In this document: positions 48,277 through 56,400 of the stretch, piece after piece | Numbering within the stretch: the stretch's first letter is position 1 | How the letters are laid out: each line of letters starts with the position of its first letter | Origin: Hydrogenophaga sp. | GTDB lineage: Bacteria; Pseudomonadota; Gammaproteobacteria; Burkholderiales; Burkholderiaceae_C | Direction of reading: 5' to 3' | Assembly (NCBI RefSeq): GCF_011772445.1 | Contig: NZ_WVZN01000013.1 | Coordinates: 107,064-171,063, forward strand | Length of the DNA: 64,000 nucleotides | Translations under genes and position numbers: made by a program | Notes under the pieces: model-generated | Seen by the model: the letters and a program-made list of their open reading frames with translations, nothing else | Database searches by the model: none | What the model was told of the DNA's origin: nothing

Positions 48277-48822
48277 ATGCCCGATCCGACGCTGACCCTT
48301 TCCCACGCCAGCCCCTGGCTGCGCTTCGACGTGTGGTTGTTCCGCCGCATCGGCGCGGGACGCGGGCCGGCCATCGGCCTCGCGCTGGCGCGTCTGGTGG
48401 CGAACTGGAGCTGGCTGCCGCTGCTGGTGCTCGTGGTGCTGGTCTCGCTGCCGCACCGGCTGGGCCCGTGGCTGGCGCTGATGTGCCTTACCTGGGCCGG
48501 GCTGGTGCAGCTGGCGGGCAAGCGCCTGGCGCGGCGCTGGCAGGCGCAGCGGCCCTTCGCCATGGGTCTGTGCGCCAACCACCTGGGGCACGGTGGCCGC
48601 GCGGGCTTTCCCAGCAGCCACGCGCTGGTGATGGGCGCCGTGCTGGGCGTGCTGCTGCCGCACACCGGCAGCGGCGCGCTGATGGCCGCCATGGCGGCCG
48701 TGGCCCTGGGCACCGGCTGGGCGCGCGTGCACACCGGCGCGCACTTCCCGCTCGACGTGGCCGCCGGCCTGGCACTGGGCGTGGCCAGCGGCCTGGCCTT
48801 CGGGCTCGTGCTCCCGGCATGA
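48277..48822 (+). CDS. PAP2-family phosphatase
   Basis: KRLARRWQAQRPFAMG, GFPSSHALVMGAV, ARVHTGAHFPLDVAAG signature motifs. Confidence 0.92.
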   Translation: MPDPTLTLSHASPWLRFDVWLFRRIGAGRGPAIGLALARLVANWSWLPLLVLVVLVSLPHRLGPWLALMCLTWAGLVQLAGKRLARRWQAQRPFAMGLCANHLGHGGRAGFPSSHALVMGAVLGVLLPHTGSGALMAAMAAVALGTGWARVHTGAHFPLDVAAGLALGVASGLAFGLVLPA

Positions 48823-48902
48823 TGGCCTGATTGCGGGGCAGTTGCGCCACGGGGGAACACCGATGGCGCGCCAGCGGGGCGCCCCGTCACACTGCGGGCA
48901 CC

Positions 48903-50078
48903 ATGACCGAGCCCGCCGCCGCCCCGCCCGATCACCACCCCGTGCTCATCGTCGGTGCCGGCCCCGCGGGCCTCGCGGTTGCCGGCAGCCTTCGCCTGCT
49001 GGGGCGGTCGTCCACCGTGGTCGACGAAGCCGCCTTGCCCGGGTCGTCCTGGCGCGAGCACTACGAGCGCCTGCACCTGCACACCGTCAAATCGCACTCG
49101 GCCCTGCCGGGCCTGCCGTTTCCCGACGCGGCGCCGCGCTACGTGCCCCGCCAGGGCGTGGTGGACTACCTCGAGGCCTACGCGCGGCACCACGGCATCG
49201 AGCCGCTGGGTGGCCAGACGGTGGTGCGCATCACCGCCGGGCCGACCGCCGAGCACGTGGCGCGCTGGCGCGTGCACACCGCCAGCGGCCGTGTGTGGAC
49301 CGCCACCCACCTGGTGCTGGCCACCGGCGCCAACCGCGAACCGCGCACGCCCGTGCTGCCGGGGCAGGACGCCTTCACTGGCCGCGTGCTGCACAGCCAC
49401 GCCTACCGCAACGCCGCGCCCTTCAAGGGCCAGAGCGTGCTGGTGGTGGGCATGGGCAACACGGGGGCCGAGATCGCGCTCGACCTGGCCGAGCAGGGCG
49501 TGGGCGTGGCGCTGTCGGTGCGCTCGCCGGTCAACATCGTGCTGCGCGACGTGCTGGGCCGGCCCACGCAACTCTCCAGCATCGCGCTGGCCAAGCTGCC
49601 CGAGCCCATCGGCGACGCCTGTGCCACGCTGCTGCGCCATCTCACCGTGGGCGATCTCTCGCGCTGGGGCTTGCGCACACCGGCCGTGTCGCCGCTGCGC
49701 CAGTTGCGCCATGAGGGCAAGACGCCCGTGATCGACGTCGGCACGCTCGCGCGCATCAAGCGCGGCGAGATTCCGGTGTACCCCGGCATCGCCACGCTCA
49801 TGCGCGGCGGCGTGCGCTTCACCGACGGACGCGGCCAGGCCTTCGACACCATCCTGCTCGCCACCGGCTACCAGCCCCTGCTGCAGGGCCTGTTTCCCGA
49901 CCACCCCCTGCCGCTCGATGAGCGCGGCCTGCCCACGGTGCTGCACGGCGAGGGACCGCTCGACGGCCTGCACTTCGTCGGCTTCGACATCCGCCAGCCG
50001 GGTGGGCTGCTGCGCACGATCGCGATGCAGGCCGAGCGGGTGGCGCGGCGTCTCGCCATGAGCGATAAAAGTATGTGA
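48903..50078 (+). CDS. FAD-dependent / flavin-containing monooxygenase-type oxidoreductase
   Basis: VLIVGAGPAGLAVAGSLRLLG, GSSWREHYERLHLHTVKSHSALPGLPFP, VLVVGMGNTGAEIALDLA. Confidence 0.9.
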   Translation: MTEPAAAPPDHHPVLIVGAGPAGLAVAGSLRLLGRSSTVVDEAALPGSSWREHYERLHLHTVKSHSALPGLPFPDAAPRYVPRQGVVDYLEAYARHHGIEPLGGQTVVRITAGPTAEHVARWRVHTASGRVWTATHLVLATGANREPRTPVLPGQDAFTGRVLHSHAYRNAAPFKGQSVLVVGMGNTGAEIALDLAEQGVGVALSVRSPVNIVLRDVLGRPTQLSSIALAKLPEPIGDACATLLRHLTVGDLSRWGLRTPAVSPLRQLRHEGKTPVIDVGTLARIKRGEIPVYPGIATLMRGGVRFTDGRGQAFDTILLATGYQPLLQGLFPDHPLPLDERGLPTVLHGEGPLDGLHFVGFDIRQPGGLLRTIAMQAERVARRLAMSDKSM

Positions 50079-50223
50079 GTGAAGCGTAGTCGAGCGAGAA
50101 ATAGTGTTCTTTAGATCAAGCGTTTCTGCTTCAACACTACTTCATTCGTAGCATCAAATAGCCGGATTCAGCTGCCTCCAGCTTCACAGTGACAAGTTCG
50201 TGATCACCCTGAGTGAACAACGA

Positions 50224-50253
50224 TTGACATGTGGTGTAGCGCTCTCTTACATT
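50224..50253 (+). promoter_or_regulatory. Candidate sigma70-type promoter upstream of the SpvB/RHS pair
   Basis: TTGACA-N18-TACATT in a locally AT-richer intergenic stretch. Confidence 0.35.
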
Positions 50254-50345
50254 CCTTCACGTTTAAAAACCTGAATGCGACCATGTCGCGCGCCTGACGA
50301 GCCACGGCCACAAGCGTGAGGCGTTGAATCAGCGGAGGGATCCCC

Positions 50346-53300
50346 ATGTCAGTTTTCTTGCCAAGCAAGGCAGGCGCAGCCATGCGCGAACGGGTGCGCC
50401 GGCTTGTTGGTGTATCGGCCTTCATGTGGGCGAGCTTGGTTTCGGCGCAGCCGAATACACCGGGAAAACTTGGTGCTGAGTTCAGTGTGTCGCCCACGGG
50501 CGCGGCGATCTTCCGGGTGCCCATACAGGTCCCGCCTGGTGTGGCGGGGGTTAAGCCTCAGTTGGCGCTGGTCTACAACAGCCACGCGGGGAATGGTCTC
50601 ATGGGGGCGGGTTGGAGTCTGGAAGGACTGTCTGCCGTGACGCGCTGCGCAAAGACCATGCCGACTGATGGCATGCGAGGACGAATCCAATACAACGTTG
50701 AAGACCGCTTTTGCCTCGACGGCCAGCGTTTGATAAATGTCGCTGGTGCGTACGGCAGTGCTGGAAGCGAATACCGCACAGAAGTGGATAGCTTCAAGAA
50801 GGTGCTGGCTGTCGGAAGCGCTGGCGGGAACGCCGTCAACGGGCCCGAACGCTTTGACGTCTTCTCCAAGGAAGGGATGGTCTTTGAGCTGGGCGGGACT
50901 GTGGACGCACGCATGGAAGCCCAGGGCAAGTCTGCCGTGCATGCCTGGTCGGTGAGTCGCATGCGCGATGTGAAGGGCAACGCGATCGATTTTTCCTATT
51001 TCAAGGACGCTATCAAAGGCATCCATCGCCTTGAACGCGTGAGCTATGCGAACCGTTCTGTGCGGTTCGAGTATGAGAGCCGGCCAGACATCTCCATTGT
51101 CTACATTGCCGGCGCGAAACAGACGCTGGACGCGAGGTTAATGCGGATTCGTGCCTTCGTCGATGAATCCCCGGTCATGGAGTGGCGGGTTGTCTACTCG
51201 GAGCACTCGAGTGTCTATGGTTCGCTGCCGGCCTCCTTGCAGCAGTGCACACCGTCGAATCAATGCACCGATCCGGTGGTGTTGAGCTACCGAGGAGCGG
51301 CCTCAGGGGTCACTCAGGCCGCCTTGTCGATGACGACCTCGAGTCCTGCCCTCAATGTGGTGCACACAGCGCCTGGACGAAAAGAGCCCAACCAGCGAGT
51401 GCACGGGGGTGACTTCAATGGCGATGGCTTGGAAGATCTGGTGCTCTTCCTGACCCCAAACTCCGAGTACGCCATCCCATGCGACGAAGGTGGTTGCATC
51501 ACATATGAGACGCTGATTCAGTACCGCGTGATGCTCTCCAATGGAATCGGAGGGTTCGTGCCCATGAATGTCAGCGCTGGCTTCGATACGAGGCAGCTCG
51601 ATTTTCGATACGCGGCCATGACGACGGGGGACATCAACGGCGATGGTATTTCGGACCTGATTGCGTACGACGCGTCGTCAAGCGTAGGGCTTCGGACGAT
51701 GGTGGCCACCGGAACTTCGTCGGGAGCCTTTACGCACCACGCCCATCAACTGCACACAGGCGCGTCTTATTGGGCATTGGGGGCGCCGCTTTCTCTGGAT
51801 CTGAACGGCGATGGTCGCTCTGATCTGTTGATGTACTACCTGGGCCCCAATGGTCTTATCACCAAGGCCTTGTTGTCCAACGGTGTGGGTGGGTTCTCCA
51901 TGCAGTCAGAGGTGACCCACATCGCCTCCAGTATGACGGGGTGGGAACTCGTTCCCACAGAGTTGAACGGCGACGGAATCACCGATCTGTTGGTCTACAA
52001 GGCAGATGCCAGCGGGCTTCGCGTGCGTGAGCTGCATGGTTTCCCAGGTGGAGGGTTCTCGGTTCAAGCGGAGCAGCTTGTCGATAGCGGGAGTTTCGCT
52101 GAATGGCTCGCTGTTGCGGCCGATGTGAACGGCGACGGGCAAGTCGACTTTTTCACCACCAATTTGAGAAACGACAGCATCTTTAATGCTGGTCCGGTGC
52201 AAGACGCGCTCACCATGAAGGTCTATATTCGTAAAGGAGAAGGCAGCTACGAAGCCAAGGCAGCGCAGTGGTTTGCGTTGGGTCAACCGGTGGGCAGTGC
52301 CTGGAATTGGCTGTTGGGCGACTTCAATCACGATGGCCGGCTGGACGTCATGGTGTATGGAACCCGTCAGAGCCAAGGTCAATTGCACATGTTGCCCTTC
52401 TTCTTTGATGAGCAAGGCCTGTTCGTGGTGCGCAACTGGTCGGTGTTCGGTGAGCCGCAGTTGATGGCGAACGTTGACCCTCAGTCGCTTACCTTGCAGG
52501 CGATCGGGAATCGAGGCGATGGTTCAACGCAGATGGTGCTGCACGGCAAGAAGATGCAGTGGGTGTGCGGTGACCACGAGTGCAATCAGGTCGCCCAGTT
52601 CAGCACAAACCTTTATACCGTTCAGAACAACGGTTTGCCACGATTGATGACGCAAGCGGCGTCAAGCGCCTCGGTCATGCAGTGGACCTACGGTTCGCAA
52701 AGCTCGCCCTCGGTACATACGCGGGAACCCGCTGGAGCCTATCCCCTGTCAGTGCCAACCTATCCCATTCCACTGGTCGCCACCAGCTCCCGAAGCAATG
52801 GGCTGGGTGGCGTCAACGCGATGAGCTATTCCTATGGGGGTTTGAAAGCCGAGCACGCTTCGGCCGCCCACCCCGGCAGTGGGCGTGGCGTGTTGGGCTT
52901 TCGCTGGATGAAGTCCAAGGAGTTGGCCACGGGCATCGAGGCCTACACCGAGTACTCGCAGACCTGGCCAACGATCGGCGGCGTCGTCAAAAGCGAAACC
53001 CGCCTCGTCGGGGCGGGCAGCGGCGGTGTACTGAATCGAACAACCAATACGCACGGATGCATCTTGAGCCACTCTGTCGCCGGGGGCGCGCCGCCCGCCA
53101 GTGCAACGGCCCCCTGCGGCAGCTGGGCGGCTGGCAAGGTGTACGCGCCAGTACTCCAACTGGCGGTCGAGGAAGGCTGGGACCTCAATGGTGCGCAAAT
53201 GCCGCAGGTCTCGACCTCTCACATCTATGGAGGCTATCCAGACGACGTCGGTTCGACTCGGCAGTTTGGTGATCCCACGCAGATCACGGTTGACATCCAC

Positions 53301-53423
53301 CATGGGGGCGTTCTCAAACACCGCAAGCAGACGGTCAATGAGTATTACCCCGCCAAAGCGAGCGGCAACCAATGGCAGTTAGGACGCCTGAAGAAGGCCA
53401 CTGTGAGCAGTAGCCAGTACTGA
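50346..53423 (+). CDS. Secreted SpvB/TcdB-like protein with FG-GAP/VCBS repeats (no RHS part)
   Basis: Signal peptide; GAAIFRVPIQVPPGVAGVKPQLALVYNSHAGNGLMGAGWSLEGLSAVTRCAKT; multiple DxNGDGxxDL repeats (DFNGDGLEDL, DINGDGISDL, DLNGDGRSDL, ELNGDGITDL, DVNGDGQVDF, DFNHDGRLDV). Confidence 0.92.
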   Translation: MSVFLPSKAGAAMRERVRRLVGVSAFMWASLVSAQPNTPGKLGAEFSVSPTGAAIFRVPIQVPPGVAGVKPQLALVYNSHAGNGLMGAGWSLEGLSAVTRCAKTMPTDGMRGRIQYNVEDRFCLDGQRLINVAGAYGSAGSEYRTEVDSFKKVLAVGSAGGNAVNGPERFDVFSKEGMVFELGGTVDARMEAQGKSAVHAWSVSRMRDVKGNAIDFSYFKDAIKGIHRLERVSYANRSVRFEYESRPDISIVYIAGAKQTLDARLMRIRAFVDESPVMEWRVVYSEHSSVYGSLPASLQQCTPSNQCTDPVVLSYRGAASGVTQAALSMTTSSPALNVVHTAPGRKEPNQRVHGGDFNGDGLEDLVLFLTPNSEYAIPCDEGGCITYETLIQYRVMLSNGIGGFVPMNVSAGFDTRQLDFRYAAMTTGDINGDGISDLIAYDASSSVGLRTMVATGTSSGAFTHHAHQLHTGASYWALGAPLSLDLNGDGRSDLLMYYLGPNGLITKALLSNGVGGFSMQSEVTHIASSMTGWELVPTELNGDGITDLLVYKADASGLRVRELHGFPGGGFSVQAEQLVDSGSFAEWLAVAADVNGDGQVDFFTTNLRNDSIFNAGPVQDALTMKVYIRKGEGSYEAKAAQWFALGQPVGSAWNWLLGDFNHDGRLDVMVYGTRQSQGQLHMLPFFFDEQGLFVVRNWSVFGEPQLMANVDPQSLTLQAIGNRGDGSTQMVLHGKKMQWVCGDHECNQVAQFSTNLYTVQNNGLPRLMTQAASSASVMQWTYGSQSSPSVHTREPAGAYPLSVPTYPIPLVATSSRSNGLGGVNAMSYSYGGLKAEHASAAHPGSGRGVLGFRWMKSKELATGIEAYTEYSQTWPTIGGVVKSETRLVGAGSGGVLNRTTNTHGCILSHSVAGGAPPASATAPCGSWAAGKVYAPVLQLAVEEGWDLNGAQMPQVSTSHIYGGYPDDVGSTRQFGDPTQITVDIHHGGVLKHRKQTVNEYYPAKASGNQWQLGRLKKATVSSSQY

Positions 53424-53466
53424 GACAGCGAGAACCGCCCATATATTCAGGGACCGGAGGGGTAGG

Positions 53467-56400
53467 ATGCAGAAGATTCGTGAAGTGGCCAGCCGATTCG
53501 CGCTGCTGGCGGTGCTGTGTGCGACCAACTCCGCTTGGGCTCAATCCAGCACCTTGACCCGGGTCAGCAGCTTTGAGTACGACGAAGAAGGTGCATTGAT
53601 CACGGAGACAGTCGAGCCCGATCGCCCCGACGATTGCCTGCGGACGACTTACGCGCTCGACACCTTCGGCAACCAGGTGTCCAGCAGCGTCAGTGCTTGC
53701 GCAGGCGCCAGTGGCCACTCGGTCTCCAGCGCTGGTACCGCTCGCACGAATACAGGCAGCTTTCAGGCGCATGCCGTCACGGTGGGCGGCGTGGCCCTGA
53801 GCAACGTCGCGGGCATGTTCCCCACGTCGGTGACCAATGCATTGGGGCACTCCGAGAGCAAGCAGTTCGACCCCCGGCACGGGGGCGTTACCCGACTCGT
53901 CGGCCCCAATGGCCTGGCGACGAACTGGACGTACGACGACTGGGGTCGCAAGACTCGAGAGACACGCTCTGACGGTACTTACTCAGTTTGGGACTACAAG
54001 CTGTGCCAAGTGGTCGGTCAAGCGCGCGATCCCTTGTGCCCCACCACGGTTGGACCCCATGCCCTGGTGTGGTACGTCAGCGAATCCGTGCACGGAGCCG
54101 ACGGCGCGCAACTGGAACCACTCAAGCTTCAGTTCCACGATGCCCTCGACCGGCCGATCCGCACGCAGACCAAAGACTTCCACGGCCAGGATGTGGTCCA
54201 GGACACGCACTACAACGCACTGGGCCAGATCGAAAAGAAGTCCATCGTCTATCGCCTGAGCGGGGGTAACCCGCACTGGACGACCTTGACCTACGACGCC
54301 ATCGGTCGACCACTCACGGAAACCAGTCCGGATGGCAGCGGGGGCAGCGCTGTGACACAGATGGCCTACAGCGGCCTTGTGAGCTCGGTGACCAATCCCT
54401 TGGGTCAGATCAAAACCACGCACAAGGACGCGAGTGGCAACGTAGCCAAGCTGGTGGACCACCTGGGTGGTGAAGTCCTCTATGTTCACGATGCCTTGGG
54501 GCAGCTGCTGCAAACCACGGCAGCTGGCTTGATTACCCGAATCACCTACACCCAGCGAGGCCAGAAGGCCAGCATGGAAGACCCCGCCATGGGGCGTTGG
54601 GACTATGCCTACAACGTACACGGCGAGCTTGTCTGGCAGCAAGACAGCCTGGGGCAGACGGCCACTATGGCGTACGACCGCCTGGGGCGCATGGTTCAAC
54701 GCAATGAGCCCGACCTGGTCAGCCGTTGGTACTTTGACACAAAGGCAGATGCCACCGCTTGTGGCTTGAGTGTCGGCAAGTTGTGCGAAGCCACCGCCGA
54801 CAACGGCTACCGACGGTTGCATCGCTACGATGCGCAAGGGCGCCCGGACAGGACAGAGACCGCGCTGGACAGTTCGACAAGCCTGGCCGCAGTCAGCCAG
54901 ACCTACGAACCCAACACTGGCCGCGTGGCGAGCCAGACTTGGCCCACCGGCTACAGCGCGAGCTACACCTACACCAGCTCCGGCTTCCTGAGCAAAGTCG
55001 AAGGGGGCGGTGTCGCAGGTCACGCGCAGCTCGTAAGCCTCGAAGTGCTCGCGATGGACCCGCAAGGGCGCGTGACGCAATACAGGCAGGGCAACAACGT
55101 CACCACGGTGCGGGCCTATGACCAGCCCACCGGCAAACTCAACAGCGTGCGCGCCACGCTGCAGGGTCAGAGCGACGGCAACGTCCTGAGCCACAACTAC
55201 GGCTTCGACAAGGTGGGCAATCTGCTCACGCGCTCCGACCTGAATACAGGGGTCAGCGAGAGCTTTCAATACGATGCACTCAATCGGCTCAGTCTCTACA
55301 CCGCCCTGGGCGGAGGCCTGTCGAGCGTACAGTCCGTACAAACGCTCTACGACGCGAGGGGCAACCTCAAATACAAGAGCGACGTCGGCTACTACCACTA
55401 CGACGTGCAACGGCCGAACCGACTCAACCATGTCACGCTGGCGCCCGAATCGAACTGGAGCGCGGTCGGCTCGGTCACGGTGGCCAATACCGGCACGCGT
55501 GCGTTGTCCTATGCCTACGACGAAAGCCGTGCAGGTGCACGAAGCATCCAGGCCAACGGCGCCAGTCTGTCGATGGGCAACGGCAACCTCTGGTACACGG
55601 TGAGCGAAGACGAGACGCACGGCCGCCACACCGTGCGCTGGGAGTCCTACACCAGTTTCAACATGCCCCGCGAATTGCAGTGGGCAAATCTGGGTCAAGA
55701 CGGTGAGCCAGCGACCGTGTCAGGCTATTCCTGTCCGGGCGGCTATCAACTCGCAGGCACCAACTGCACCAAAACAGAGGCCACTACCTTCGCCGCCACA
55801 CCGGTATACGGGTGCCCTGTCGGGTTCACGCTGTCCGGCATGACATGCACCAGAAGCACCAGCGCACCAGCCACAGCGACGGAACTCTGCCCGCAGCCGA
55901 GCTGCACCTACACCGCGTCGAACCTCACCGCCAAGGTGATTTGGCGCAACTATCGACAACAAGAAGGTTGGGTCATCGTGGAAGATGTCGGGCTGACTGT
56001 CCGTGTCGCGCCCCGCATCACCTACTCATGTCCTGCTGGCACGACGTTATCGGGCTCAAGCTGCATCAGCGTCGTGACGCAAGCCGAAGCGGTGACCAGC
56101 TACAGCTGTCCCGCGGGTGCTACGGTGTCCGGCAACACTTGCCAGGGAACGACCACTCATACCGTGGCGGCAATGCCGGTCTACAGTTGCCCTTCTGGCT
56201 CGATTCCCAATGGGTCTGTCTGCAGCCCCGGGACGCCCACCCCCGCGACTTTGACGGGGTACACGTGTCCGGCCGGCTTCACACTGAATGGCACCTCTTG
56301 TGAACGCACGGTGGTCACGCCGACCAGCACTCCTGCGACCGTGGTCTATAGCTGCCCAGCTGGCTACACGCTCAACGGATCCAACTGCACCACAGTTAGT

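Noticed and set aside
50128-50145. Inverted TAGTGTT/AACACTA pair upstream of the SpvB gene
   Set aside because: Short 7-bp arms with a long loop; not distinguishable from chance in this AT-richer spacer
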